Below, piece after piece: positions 1 to 11,400 of a stretch of 64,000 nt of DNA. Position 1 is the first letter of the stretch. Every line of letters starts with the position of its first letter. Origin of the DNA: Liriodendron chinense (Eukaryota; Streptophyta; Magnoliopsida; Magnoliales; Magnoliaceae). Under the pieces are notes generated by a model. The model saw only the letters and a program-made list of their open reading frames with translations. It did no database searches and was not told the origin of the DNA. The stretch covers positions 61,389 through 125,388 of the forward strand of contig PVNU02001123.1 of NCBI GenBank assembly GCA_003013855.2. The letters are read 5' to 3'. Made by a program: the position numbers and the translations under genes.

Positions 1-311
1 CTATATGTGCGGTTCTCACCTTCCCTGTACAGACGCGTTCTGTGGGTGTGTGGCCTTGTGCTTCCGCTGGGCAGAAACAAACCCGTGAGGTGGTTCATCC
101 GGGCTGTGGTCCGAGTGCGGGTTGAGGTGTGCCGTCTGATCCGGACCCTCTTCGAAAATAGCACTCCAGTCGGTCGGGGCTATCAGAGCGGACAATATCT
201 TCCTTAACTGGACAGACGCGTTTTGGGGGAAACCTCGGGACCAAAACCGTGCGGGCGCGCGTGCGTGCCCAGAGCGGACAATATCTGTACAGTGTTTGTG
301 GGGGCGTTACA
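1..311 (+). mobile_element. LTR end fragment (unassigned LTR retrotransposon)
   Basis: The segment ends in GGGGGCGTTACA and carries the submotif GAGCGGACAATATCT twice (near 186 and 272) and a CAGACGCGTT block twice (near 31 and 204). Motifs of the AGCGGACAATATC type are common close to the 3' end of plant LTRs (recollection, not a search). It stops abruptly at about 311, where decayed copia gag sequence of the opposite strand begins, so it probably inserted into that gag. The left part lies outside the window; no PBS or coding sequence of its own is visible. Confidence 0.45.
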
Positions 312-315
312 GCCA

Positions 316-712
316 TGGAATGGTTTTCCTTGAACTTGAGATTTACAAGTCTTCTAATCAGGAAGATCTTATTATTGGCTGTCTTCCTCTCATACAACCC
401 TTCTAGTTTCTGCTATAGGCTAGCGGCTGAGGTCTCCGTAGACACATGATGGAACACCGTGTCATCCAACTATTGTCTAATAAACCCCACCACGTTCCGA
501 TCCAACTTCTTTCAATCATCATCAGTCATGTCTTTCGTCTTGGCTAATATGCCTAAAATTGGAGCATACAATTTCTTGCAATAAAGCAAGTCCTCCATCT
601 TCGCCTTCCATATGGGCCAGTTTGACCCATGCTGATTATTCTTGACAAGCCACCATCCATAATTCACATCGATCCCACTTCCGTTCAAATAACCTGAACA
701 CTCTGATACCAC
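316..712 (-). pseudogene. Ty1/copia gag (UBN2-type) N-terminal fragment, three in-frame stops
   Basis: Read on the minus strand from about 712, the translation is a copia gag N-terminus (SNWPIWKAKMEDLLYCKKLY, then KKLDRNVVGFIRQ, then QKLEGLYERKTANNKIFLI). The frame stays open except for stops at 512-514, 470-472 and 413-415. All three fall where this gag family normally has tryptophan (before KKLDR, before LDDTVFHH, before QKLEGLYE), so each is most simply a TGG to TGA/TAG change. The fragment ends at about 316 against another LTR. It lies directly downstream of the PBS and LTR at 699-1603, which fixes it as part of that element. Nothing downstream of gag survives here. Confidence 0.75.
699..711 (-). 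other. Primer binding site (tRNA-iMet type) of the 716-1603 copia element
   Basis: On the minus strand TGGTATCAGAGTG begins four bases after the LTR end. It matches the 3' end complement of plant initiator tRNA-Met except for the final bases. It orients the element leftward. Confidence 0.8.
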
Positions 713-715
713 TTT

Positions 716-1603
716 TGTTGAGTGCGTTACACAAAAACCTTAGGATCTCGCCCCCAACTACTTGAATTATGGGATATAGCAATGCTGAAATGCAAGTAAA
801 CAATCAACCACTTGACATAAGAGATTTTTATATGGAAAACCCTCAAAGAGGTAAAAACCACGGAACCTTGTCGAGACAAACAATCCACTATGAATAGAGA
901 ACCGTTTACAACCGATCACAAGCACAACCCGATTGGATAAAACCTTCTTCACCCACGCAGGGATGGATAAATAATAAAAGAATAAGAAACTGAGAGATCT
1001 CACCAAGCACGAGGACGTAGAAGACCTGAGACGTTGACTGCGTTGAGAATCACCTTCACAAGCAGAGAACTCTCCTTCCTACAAGCTTCATCTCTCTTTC
1101 TCTTTCTCTCTTCCTCTTTTTCTCCTTCTCTCACCTTGGACATGTAAACCTCCTATTAGGATACCCTAATCACGATTGAGAAGCACTTAAATAGAACTCC
1201 GCAAGAATTAAAGCCAAAATAAGAAACTACGGATTCGCAGTCCACACATGGTCGAACGCCCAACAGATAAAAAATATATCCAGAGAGTTTAAGAGAAAAC
1301 CTGCCGAATTTCGGTCGCTCGACCCAGCATGGTCGGGTGCCCGACCTGAGCACCGAGCACCCGGTCAACAATCCATCGGGCGCCTAACTATATCCAAAAT
1401 AGTCCAGTGCCTTTTTGTCCTTCCAGGTGAATTTCGGCCGCCCGACCCTGACTGATCAGACGCCCGATGACCCCAGGCTGCACCAATCTCTCCTCAACAC
1501 CTAAGAAGGAAAACCCCATCATTATATTCTTCTCAATATAATAATCATAACCCTTCAACTAGTGGCCTTGAATTAGACAACTAATAAGAGAAGTATAACA
1601 ACA
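716..1603 (-). mobile_element. LTR (5' LTR) of a truncated Ty1/copia element, 888 bp
   Basis: The segment is bounded by TGTTG at 716 and CAACA at 1603, a perfect 5-bp terminal inverted repeat of the LTR type, and is followed on the minus strand by a PBS and gag remains. A pyrimidine tract lies at 1085-1135. GC-rich near-palindromes occur inside (GGTCGGGTGCCCGACC near 1331; further CGCCCGA blocks to 1470). No second copy of this LTR is in the window, so the element is truncated or continues to the left. Confidence 0.7.
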
Positions 1604-1805
1604 TCTTATATTTAATTAATAGAGACTGATTTTTTTTTTAGTCTCATACATTAAAATAAACTGGCAAAATGGATGGGCAGTGTGGGTAAAACAAATACAT
1701 TGTTGTGGGGTCCATAGAACACGGTCAGGTATAATCCATGTAACCCAGTGTGTATGCCATTCCATTGGCCATATATATATAAAAAAATAAAAATAAAAAA
1801 AAAAG

Positions 1806-2160
1806 ATGGCCCACCTTGATGTCGATGTGAAATCTACGCTCTTCCACCATTTTTCCAACTTGTTTTAGAGCATGAGTCCAAAAATGAAGCATATCCAAAT
1901 CATAAGTGAACCACACTATAGGACACTATGGTAATTGAACATCATCATTGAAAATTTCTTGGGGGCCACAAAATTTTTGGATGAAGCTGATATTTGTGTT
2001 TTCCTTCATCCAGGTCCGTGTGACCTAATCAACAGGTTGTATATCAAATAAATATTATAGTGGCCCTAGGTAGTTTTTAATTGTAGGCATTCAATCACCA
2101 CTGTTTTCTTATGGTGTGGTCCACCTGAGATTTAGATCTGCCTCATTTTAGAGCATGAGG
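1806..2160 (+). repeat. Fold-back MITE family, copy 1 (3' truncated)
   Basis: Starts GGCCCACCTTGATGT and carries the family landmarks in order: CCACCATTTTTCCAACTTG, a pair of GGACCACACC-like blocks, TTCTTGGGGGCCACAAAA, TTTGTGTTTTCCTTCATCC, and the start of the complementary arm (GTGGTGTGGTCCACCTGAG). It is cut off at about 2160 before the second arm is complete. It has no coding capacity. A separate arm remnant lies at 1655-1720. Confidence 0.65.
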
Positions 2161-2224
2161 CAATCCACAGAGCTGATTAGGTGTTACCCAAGTAACCCCC
2201 ACTAATGTGTTACTTATATTGTGT

Positions 2225-2457
2225 GTGGCCCACCTTAATGAATGGGTTGTATATCCACGTTGTCCATCAGTTTTTCCTGCTCATTTTAGAACATTGTCCC
2301 AAAGATTAAGAAGATCCAAATCTCAGATGGACCATACCGCTAGAAAAAGTAGTGAATTCCAATTAAAAACTTTTTGATGGCCACAAAAGTTTTAGATCAA
2401 GCTGATCTTTGCATTTTCCTTATTATACCCAAATCATCCGTCCATTTAGGATTATGG
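2225..2457 (+). repeat. Fold-back MITE family, copy 2 (partial)
   Basis: The left arm and centre of the same family as 1806-2160 (GGCCCACCTTAATG, then GGCCACAAAAGTTTTAGATC, then TTGCATTTTCC). It ends near 2457, where the left piece of another copy (2458-2507) begins. Confidence 0.6.
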
Positions 2458-4138
2458 TTTTAGGGCATGAGCCCAAAAATGAGGCTGATCCAAATCTCAA
2501 GTGTATCTGTTAGCTCGCCTCAAGTGCAAGGCTGCGATGTAGTAATAAATCTCAGTAAGACCAAAGTCGATCCACAAGGAATTAGAGAACGAATTCCAAA
2601 CTATTACAGCAACTTCCAGCAACTCAAGTTGCAATAGATAAGAGATTCAATTGAGAGATTTGTATTAAAATAGTAACTTAATGAGAAACAGTAATTTAAG
2701 GTACTAAGGCTTTTAAGGATCCACTTGTAGTAATCCCATGTCAATTCAATCAATGCGAGCATAATACACAACTAGATTTGAAGTCCTATCTCTCATCTAG
2801 TTGGAAGATAAATCATTAAACACATTCAATCCCATTCAAGTTGAACTTTCAAGTTATAGCACCATTCAACACATATAGAATTCGAAATCATAGCCTTCGG
2901 AGTAACAGTCATGCCTATGGACTATGGCATGCTCAAGGGATATCATAATTCGAATCAAATCAAGCAAAACATGATAATCTCAGAGAATTGTAAGGAATCC
3001 ATGTCCGGAGCAAATGAACTCTCATAAAACCTCTAAAACTATCAATTTTATAAGAACTAGAATATCAAAATTCGAACTTGAAGTAGAACTACTTGAACTA
3101 AACTGAATCAAACAAGAAATTGGCTACAAGCTTCACCTCTCAGCCTTAGCTGAGAGATTCTAGCCGAGCATTGTCATACTACAACCAGAACTCATAGAAG
3201 AAAACTAGAAAACATAAAAACCCGAAGTTTAGAGGGTTATAGATGCTCTATGACGGCTCCCTTCCTCTTCCACGAAGTTCCTTAGCTTCTATAATGCCCT
3301 AGGAAGAGACCCTAGGTGTCATTTTATAATGGGGAAGCTCCCTTACGTCGGAAACATCCAGAAATTGCGTAAGGTTACACAATGCGCAGAGAATTTCGGA
3401 CTAAAATTAGAAAGCTTGCTGTCTTACGTAGGGCCGACCGGTCGGGCTGCCTTTGTTAGAGGTACAGCGTGTATAGGGGGTGGCCAGTAGTGTGGCCGAC
3501 CGGTCTTGACCAGTCGGACTTGGCTGGCCCTTAGTCCAATGTCTTCCAGAGATGTGGCTGACCGGTCGGGCCTTCTTCTCTCCATTTTTTCTTCCTTTCT
3601 TTCTTCCTCTCTCTCTTCTACTTGATTTCTTCTTTCTTTGGTCCTCCTTCAATCTTCATTCAATGGCTCTAAGTGGACCCTTTTTATCTTCAATTGGGTG
3701 AAGTCCACTCTCATTCCTACAATCACAAAACATGCGTTAAATGGGCCTTTTAAACATGCAAACCATGCATATAATGTGATGTAATGGGCTACGGAATGTA
3801 TAAATTGGAGGTTCAATAGTATCACACCACCGAAAGCAGTAGGGACAATCATGCCCACCATTGAAACCGTCTTAGGGTCCATTATGTTATTTATTTGCCA
3901 TCCAACCTGTTTATAAGGTCATATAGACCTAGATGAATGGGAGAAACAAATATCAGCTTGATCCAAAACTTTACTTTTGTGGCATCTAAGAAGTTTTCAA
4001 TTTTAGACGTTCATTCCCCACTACTTTCTATGTAGTCCTCTTAAGATTTGGATCTGCCTCATTTTTTGTATCAGTACCTATCTGGCCAAATGGACCAACA
4101 GTTTGGATATAAAAAATATATCATAATGGGTCCAATTA
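2458..4138 (-). repeat. Fold-back MITE family, copy 3, split by the insertion at 2508-3818
   Basis: The left piece (2458-2507) stops within CTCAAGTG. The right piece (3824-4138) resumes at ACACCACC, the next block in other copies, and runs through the centre in reverse orientation (GAAACCGTCTTAGGGTCC, then TCATATAGACCTAGATGAAT) to the terminal arm. The two pieces make one interrupted copy, with GTATC duplicated at the break. Confidence 0.65.
2508..3818. mobile_element. Solo-LTR-like insertion, 1,311 bp, TSD GTATC
   Basis: Sequence foreign to the MITE starts TGTTAGCTCGCCTC at 2508 and ends TTCAATA at 3818. The pentamer GTATC flanks it at 2503-2507 and 3819-3823. A 5-bp duplication is typical of LTR retrotransposon integration. 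No gag, pol or second LTR is visible, so a solo LTR is the simplest reading, although the right end is TA rather than CA. It contains a pyrimidine-rich tract (3570-3650) and several GACCGGTC-type palindromes (3425-3565). The ORFs in the palindromic part are low-complexity and not credible genes. Confidence 0.5.
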
Positions 4139-4189
4139 ACTTGTTGACACCCACAGTTGGCACACCACTTAAACTTGCTTCCATCCCGG

Positions 4190-4350
4190 TCTCGCCTGCT
4201 AGCCCAGTTGGAGGATGCTTGGCATTTCAACAGTAGGTCTTAGGTTCAAATGCTAAGGAGACACTAACCCCACCGGTGGGTGCATGCATAGTGTGACTAA
4301 CTGTGTAGGTGGGTTGCGCAGCTATTAGGGTGCGTGCTTTGCATGACTAA
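4190..4350 (+). mobile_element. SINE candidate A (tRNA-like promoter boxes)
   Basis: TAGCCCAGTTGG at 4200-4211 matches a Pol III A box, and GGTTCAAATGC at 4243-4253 resembles a B box about 32 bp later, the spacing seen in tRNA genes. The downstream part carries short direct repeats. No clear poly-A tail or TSD was found, so this is a candidate only. Confidence 0.35.
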
Positions 4351-4392
4351 GCGTAAATAGCCTTGTTGACCACGTTAATGTGGCAAAGTTCA

Positions 4393-4814
4393 GTGGGCCC
4401 CACCGTGATGTAAGTGATAGGTCCACACCGTCAATACATTTGTTAGATCATTTTCAGTAACAAGCCCAAAAATGAGGTAGATCCAATACTCAAGTGGACC
4501 ACACCACATAAAATAGTGGGGATTGAATGTCTACCATTGAAAACTTCTAAGGGGTTGCAGAAATTTTGGATCAAGCCGGTATTTGGGATTTCGCTTCATC
4601 TGGGTTTGTGTGACCTTATGAACAGATTTGATGACAAATAAACAGCATGGTGGACCCTATGAAGGTTTCAACGGTGGGTGTCATTATTCCCACAGCTTTC
4701 TGTGGTGTGGTCTACTTGAGCTTTGGGTCTACCTCATTTTCTTGGCTCATGCCCTAAAATCATCTGGCAAAATGGATGAACGGTGTGGATATAACACATA
4801 CATCATGCTAGGAC
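4393..4814 (+). repeat. Fold-back MITE family, copy 4 (near complete)
   Basis: Runs from GTGGGCCCCACCGTGATGT to GATATAACACATACATCATG. The first about 150 bp are imperfectly complementary to the last about 150 bp. The centre is in the forward orientation (GCTTCATCTGGGTTTGTGTG, then AACAGCATGGTGGACC). It serves as a reference copy for the family in this window. Confidence 0.7.
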
Positions 4815-5370
4815 AAACAACTTCACCGCATCAATAGGCTTCTACCCTATACCGTGAAAGTGTAAGTTATAAAAAGAAGTGTAAATTTGAAATTTAGAAA
4901 AAGTTTTAACTTGAAATCATTGAGTGCTTTCTGCCTTAAGCTTTAAGTTAAAGGAATGGAATGAAGCTTACACAAATCAGACATTTTTCAGCGAAAATAT
5001 AAAATAAGCGCATAATTTTTGGATTTACCAAACAATCTATATGGGGGAAAATCACTGAAAATAATCTTTTTTTTTTTTATTTACGAAACAATATGAATTG
5101 GGGAAAATCACCAAAAATAACCCTTTTTTTTTTTTTTGGATTTACCAAACAGGGAAAATCACCGAAAATAACCGTTTTCAATGATAAGTACAAAAAATAA
5201 GTTGTACCAAACATGCCCGAAATAGTATTAAGTGGCATATATATTAATAAAAAGTTAAACTAATTAAATTGTGCATCTCATTCCCATTAAGTTATAAAGT
5301 TATAGTATGAAAATCAAGTTGGTTGTATTGTAATAACCATTGATTTATAGGCACTTGTTGTTTCAAATAA
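4815..5370. repeat. AT-rich intergenic with about 60-70 bp tandem units and T-tracts
   Basis: Three loosely repeated units between 5020 and 5180 share GGATTTACCAAAC, GGGGAAAATCACCGAAAATAA and a run of 10-14 T. The surroundings (about 4850-5215) have the feel of a small non-autonomous DNA transposon, but no clean terminal repeats or TSD were identified. No gene is visible. Confidence 0.4.
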
Positions 5371-5384
5371 GGTTATTGGATATT

Positions 5385-5511
5385 TCTCATTTGGTGGCAG
5401 ACTTCAACGGGAGGTCATGGGTTCAAGTACCCATTGTGGTGAAATCCCACTTAACATGAGTGAGTGGGTGTATGTGGGGGTGTGAGTGTGTGTAATAATA
5501 ATAATAATAAG
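5385..5511 (+). mobile_element. SINE candidate B with (TAA)n tail
   Basis: An A-box-like TGGTGGCAGACTT (from 5392) and a B-box-like GGGTTCAAGTACCC (5419-5432) are followed by a GT-rich body and a (TAA)6-type tail at 5493-5510. The order of boxes and the simple-sequence 3' tail fit a tRNA-derived SINE. Confidence 0.45.
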
Positions 5512-5714
5512 TGTCTAACAATATACCATTTCTATAATTAAATAAGAGTTATTTTTGGTCCATGATATATCTAGGAGTTATTTTTTGTCCATGATACATT
5601 TAAATTGGTGCCCATAATTTGGATGATTTATTTAAATTATTTGTATGCCGAGCAATTTCTTAACCATTTCTCTTGCATAGCACATCATACTATGAAAGTA
5701 TTGAAGTAATCTTC

Positions 5715-5892
5715 ATTTGGGACGGTGGTAGACTGGGTGAAGATAACGTCGTCTCAACACTAAGGTTTGGACACTAAGGTCTGGGTATCGAATCCCAACG
5801 CAGGTTGGCTAACATTGCAGGGTGGCTAAGAGTGTTCGTTGTGTACTAACCCATAAAATAAAAAAAATTAAAAAAAAAAGAGAAAGAAAAAG
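5715..5892 (+). mobile_element. SINE candidate C with A-rich tail
   Basis: A-box-like GGTGGTAGACTGGG (near 5724) and B-box-like GGGTATCGAATCCCA (near 5793) precede a body ending in an A-rich stretch (5858-5892). The box order and A tail support a SINE; the box spacing is longer than in a plain tRNA. Confidence 0.4.
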
Positions 5893-6059
5893 TAATCTCC
5901 ATGAAACAAGTTATATGATATTGCCGCATTGTATAACACTTGATAGGAATGCGCTAAAAAATTGTATTCGTGCAGTGTATTAATTCAAATTAAACTAATT
6001 TAATTGTGAAACCCACCATCGCTAAGTCATGGTCTGAAAATCAGATGTTTGAACAATCA

Positions 6060-6280
6060 TGACCTTTGATTCATGGACACTTGGTGAAACCGGACCATTG
6101 GATTTTTTTATTCCTGTCTTGTAAATGTCCACTAATCTCATCCTCATATCCAAAACTCAAGTGGGCCAAACCAAAGGAAAAGGTGGGAACAGAAATACTC
6201 ACAATTGAAACCTTTCTGGGACCCACCGTAGTGTTTATAAGCCATCCAACCTATTCATAATATGATCTCATCATGATGAA
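6060..6280 (-). repeat. Fold-back MITE family, partial copy
   Basis: Shares CCAAAACTCAAGTGGGCC, GAAACCTTTCTGGGACCCACC and TTTATAAGCCATCCAACC with the reverse-oriented copies; both ends are missing. 5512-5714 and 5893-6060 are AT-rich with no gene seen. Confidence 0.5.
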
Positions 6281-6539
6281 GGTGGGAAAAAAAAAAAAAA
6301 AAGATCCAATTAGTTGGTGAGCCCACTCAATATATGATGAAACAATTGTCGTAGAGTCCGCCATTTTTTGTTTATTACCATATAGCCCCTCTTAATCCAC
6401 ATTGCTATCAAAGTTACCAAATTGCAAGGTTTATCATTAATGACATTCCACATCATAGGCACGTGGGACCATCCATCAAATGGCCACCCATTAATGGATC
6501 ACATCACAAAAACAGCATAGATCAGAGATCCTCAAGACT

Positions 6540-6785
6540 GATTGGTGGTGTGCAAACAGAGCTTTAAAAAGAGTACAGGATCCAGAATTTAGAAAGAAAG
6601 GAATTACAGGATCCAAAATACATGACACTGTACAGAGTATTGTGTGTGAGTGATCCAGGGTTCAATCCCTGGTAGTGTTACCTGTCAGGAAAAACACACA
6701 CAAAGGGTTGAATCCCTGGTAGTGTTACGAAAAACACATACACACACAGGGTTCAATCCACACACACATGCACACCTACCATACA
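6540..6785. repeat. Duplicated 3' flank of the F-box paralogues, with tRNA-like GGTTCAATCCC repeats
   Basis: The stretch 6543-6620 (GCAAACAGAGCTT, then GATCCAGAATTTAGAAA) is closely similar to 19,018-19,095, in the 3' flank of the second F-box gene. The duplication therefore included more than the coding exons. At 6665-6745 the phrase GGGTTCAATCCCTGG and variants occur three times with CA-rich spacers, resembling a Pol III B box. Confidence 0.5.
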
Positions 6786-7321
6786 GACAATACTTGAAGA
6801 AAATATGCTCCATGGCGACATAGCTACCCCTTGTAAACTTCAGTATGCGTTGGGGCTAACGCTCCATCATCATCCGAATATTCACATATTAATATCTGAG
6901 CATCAAATGATGATGCCTTTGCTAAGTTCAATAGCCGCTCATGAAGAACACCCAACGGTGTCTCGACGGATTTAGACTCCGACGCAGAATCCTCCTTCAT
7001 GTTGTAGACGCCTTTTTGAGGAGCTACCAAAACCAAAGACTCAAGTACAATAGCCTACTCTAGGAAAAATTTCACCAACTGCATTTCATCCTTGAGCCCT
7101 CTAAAGCCATTCATTTTTATCACCTTCAGATGATCAAACACAATCTCCAGGGGGTCTTCTGCCGGCAGTATCTCACACTGGTCCCTTTGAGATGGGGGCT
7201 TGGCAGCACGTGGAATCTTCAAATTGGCATTGAAAACAAAGAGCATAAATAAGCAGCTCTGAGAGAGCATAGTATTCAAAATGAGATTTGCTAAGCTGAC
7301 AAGAACATCCTGGCCGTGCAA

Positions 7322-7738
7322 CAGGTGGGCCCCATGATGCCTTGTTGAAATCGAAGCCCTGAAGATGTGATCAGCATTTCAGGACTGCTAAACACTAATT
7401 GGGTTTTTCCATGACCCTGGCCATGTTTGTTTTTGGATGGTATCCATTACCACTACCATAGTATAAACAATCTGTTAACTGCCATTGTTTTGTCCTTCAT
7501 GATAATTAAGAAAGAATAAATTAAGTCCTAAGTAATTCATGACCACTACCATAGTGTATTTGGCATTCACGGCCATTATACGAACATAACAAGTGCGCAG
7601 ATGACAAGGCACACATGTATGAAAATGAAGGACAATTGCATTTGTGGCCCACCCGATGAGTTGATTGGCCTGATTTTTGCATCAGGTCAATCTATAAGTA
7701 AAGCACATCTCATTTATGGCTAGGATGTCAGCTGAAAC
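7322..7738 (-). other. Intron 2 remnant of the F-box pseudogene, left of the retrotransposon
   Basis: Non-coding. The part 7,590-7,738 is repeated at about 13,750-13,895, to the right of the Ty3/gypsy element. It ends with GAAAC, the target-site duplication of that element. Confidence 0.6.
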
Positions 7739-8427
7739 TGATGTAGGACGGGTCGCTGACTATTTCATGGCCCAGATGGAGCAAAAGAAGACCGGACGGG
7801 GCCGAAAGTGATCCGGACCGTCAGGACCGTGAATCGGTCGTATCTCACAATCCGGAATGAGTTACGGGACGTATAATATATCAATTTGGGGTAGCTCGAG
7901 CTACTTTAGCCAACCAACCCCGCTACGCCGGGTTACCCAATCCGGAATCACGAGAATCGACCGTATCGACGGTCATTAGGCTAGTTTATTTTCAGTTTTA
8001 CTATTTATAGTAAGTTTTAATTCGATCATAACTTTGCATCCGTATGGTTTTAGAGTTAGTGCCCAACATGAAAAGGGCTTAGAATATTTCGTAGAACAGC
8101 GTGGTTGAGGCCGTTTGAAAACTTTCTATTTTTGGCCGAAAACCAAGAGTTCTAGTAGGATTGAGCGACTTCTATAAATAGTAAGTTTACTATTTATAGT
8201 AAGTTGCGTTTTCTAGGAGTTTTAGTTGGAGTTGGATTTTGATACTTTACCTAGGGTTTAGTTTCCTATTTATATGCATTGTAATTCCGTTTTATTCATT
8301 CAATTATCAATAAATCAATTATTCGGAATTTATTTCCTTTTATTTTTTCTTTTATTTTCTTCTCGTGGATTCGAGAAACACTCGGTTAGGGAGACGGTGA
8401 TCGACCTACCACGTCCTCCCTGCGTCA
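7739..8427 (+). mobile_element. 5' LTR of the CRM-like element
   Basis: 689 bp, TG...CA. Its first about 73 bp duplicate the final codons of the polyprotein (7,740-7,811), because the ORF runs into the 3' LTR. An inverted pair ACTATTTATAGTAAGTT recurs at about 8,000 and 8,187. The AT-rich stretch near 8,270-8,360 precedes the PBS. Confidence 0.9.
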
Positions 8428-8428
8428 T

Positions 8429-8441
8429 TGGTATCAGAGAG
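8429..8441 (+). other. Primer binding site (tRNA-iMet) of the CRM-like element
   Basis: TGGTATCAGAGAG begins one base after the LTR end CTGCGTCA; it matches the initiator tRNA-Met complement at 11 of the first 12 positions. Confidence 0.85.
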
Positions 8442-8460
8442 AGGTTTCTTCCTCAGGACG

Positions 8461-11400
8461 ATGGCCTCTAATGAAGGGTTGGATTCTCATCCTAAGGACG
8501 GTGCTCCAAGGGACTATCTAACGGCGACAGCCTTCGAGGCAGCATTCGAAGCAGCACGACGGGAGAACCGGTTAATCCTGCAAGGTATACAGGCGACCCT
8601 CGACCAGATTGCAGCATCGCTAGCTCCTCTTCGAGCCCAAGGCGACCAACAACCACCGACAGTTGTTATACGGGACAATCCTGTTGTCCGTAGAACACCC
8701 CAGGTGGATAACCGTAGGGTTACGCCAGACGATTCAGAACCAAGCGATGACGAGGTCGAAGACATGTTCGTACGACGACCGGCGCTAGGGAATGAGCGTG
8801 TGGAACGAGCAGAACGAGATTATCGGGGCAAAGCTGATCTTCCCAGCTTTAATGGCCTACTTCGAATAGAGGAGTTCCTCGACTGGCTGGCAGAGGTCGA
8901 GCGATACTTCGACTATATGGACGTGCCGGACGACAAGAAGGTAAAACTAGTTGCATATAAGTTTAAATCCGGTGCTTCAGCATGGTGGGAAAACCTACAG
9001 GTTTCCCGCACCCGTCAGAATAAGACACCCATCCGAACATGGCCTCGGATGAGACAGCTTCTTAGAGCTCGATTCCTCCCTAACGACTATGAACAAATTT
9101 TGTTCCAACAATACCAAAATTGTCGTCAGGGAAATAGAACCGTAGCCGAATATCTTGAAGAATTCCAACGATTGGCTACACGGAATAATTTATCAGAATC
9201 AGAGGCACAACAAGTATCACGATTCATTGGTGGGTTGCGATTTGCAATCCAGGATCGAGTCCAGATGCATCTAGTTTGGACGTTGAGTGAGGCCAACCAA
9301 TTGGCCACTCGAGCAGAAACACAGTTGTCACGGCCCCCTGCTCGACCCTATCCGGCAACACGAAATCCCAACACCGGACCCACTCAAGATACAACGTTGG
9401 CCAAAGGCAAGGAGCCTATAGGAGGGCGTCCTCAACCTCCTACGGTCACGAACCGGGACTGGGGAAGCGGTTCCTCAAGACCTCAACGTACAGCTCCCAC
9501 TACAGCGGGTTCCAGCAGGATCCCCAATCCATATGGCCGGCCAAGACCAGACCATTGTCTCCGTTGTGGCCAACCAGGTCACTGGTCGAACGCTTGCCCT
9601 CAACGCCCTGCAGCACACTTAACTACGAATGAAGGCGGCGTGGAAGGTGAGCCAACAGAAGATAACCCTGAATTGGAACAGGCCGAAGAGGGGGACACAG
9701 AAGATGTCGATTGGCTGACTGAAGATCATGGGGAATCGCTAGTAGTAAGACGACTACTTTACGCCCCTAGGAAGGAAGTGCACCCACAACGACATAATAT
9801 TTTTCGCACAAAGTGCACCGTGCAGGGCAAAGTCTGTGACGTGATCATAGACAGTGGGAGTAGCGAAAATATTGTCTCGAGAATTATGGTGGATAAGTTA
9901 CATCTGCCTATGACAAAGCACCCTACCCCTTACTCTATCGGCTGGATCAAGAAGGTGAACGAAACCAAGGTAACTCATCAATGCATTATTTCGTTTTCCA
10001 TTGGTAAAAGCTATAAGGACGAGGTCCTCTGTGATGTGGTTGACATGGAAGCCTGCCACATGTTACTTGGGCGGCCATGGCAATCGGATCGAGATGTGAC
10101 CCACAGTGGACGGAAAAACATATACATGTTCACCAAGGATGGTCGAAAAATTGTTTTGGCCCCTATGACACCAGACAAATACCCTGAAGCTTCTAAAGTG
10201 GAGGGGAACTCTCTCCTTACCATTCGCGAGTTTGTTAAGGAATCAAAGGAAACAGGCGAGATTTATGCTATTATGGTAAAAGGCGAGGAGCCAGGATCCT
10301 CTAATATTCCTCAACGCCTTAAACCGCTGCTAGAAGAATTTCGAAGTACTTGGCCTGCAGAGTTACCTGATGAGTTGCCTCCCATGCGAGACATACAACA
10401 TCACATCGACCTTATCCCAGGGTCCAGTCTACCCAACCGACCGCACTATCGGATGAGTCCGAAAGAGTGCGAAATTCTACAGGGACAGGTGGAGGAACTG
10501 ATCCGTAAGGGTCTTATTAAAGAGAGCATGAGCCCGTGTGCCGTTCCGGCACTCCTTACCCCAAAGAAGGACGGAACATGGCGTATGTGCATCGATAGCC
10601 GCGCGATCAATAAAATAACAGTTAAATATCGATTTCCAATACCGCAGTTGGATGACATGCTGGACATGCTCGAGGGCTCCAAGGTGTTCTCGAAACTGGA
10701 CTTACGGAGTGGATACCATCAAATCCGTATTAGGCCAGGTGACGAGTGGAAAACAGCCTTCAAGACCAAGGAAGGGCTATATGAGTGGTTGGTTATGCCC
10801 TTCGGTTTGACCAACGCCCCAAGCACCTTCATGCGTTTAATGAACCAAGTGTTGAAGCCGTTCATTGGCCGTTTTGTTGTCGTTTACTTTGACGACATTC
10901 TAATATACAGTCAGGATGAAACGGAGCACATGACCCACATCAGAAAAGTGCTACAAGTGTTGGCCGACAACAAGCTATACTTAAATCTGAAAAAGTGTAG
11001 CTTCTTAACTGATCAATTATTGTTTCTGGGGTTCATCGTGTCGTCCACGGGTATCTGAGTGGACGAAGAAAATGTACGAGCTATTCGGGATTGGCCGACT
11101 CCGACAAACATTCATGAGGTACGAAGTTTTCATGGGTTGGCGACCTTCTATCGTCGATTTGTGCGGAACTTCAGCAGTATCGTCGCGCCGATTACCGACT
11201 GTATGAAGAAGGGTCCGTTTCAATGGACCGAAGGGGCTGAGAAGAGCTTTGCAGAAATTAAACATCGGTTGTCCACTACCCCGGTTTTGGTACTCCCTAA
11301 TTTCGACAAGCTATTTGAGGTAGAATGCGACGCATCTATTATCGGCATTGGGGGAGTCCTTTCTCAGGAGGGCAGGCCGGTTGCCTTTTACAGTGAGAAA

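Noticed and set aside
3407..3652. 81-codon basic minus-strand ORF
   Set aside because: Comes from the pyrimidine tract and GACCGGTC palindromes in a solo-LTR-like insert.
6660..6750. tRNA gene suggested by GGTTCAATCCC
   Set aside because: No cloverleaf, no A box at proper distance; repeated in tandem with CA-rich spacers.
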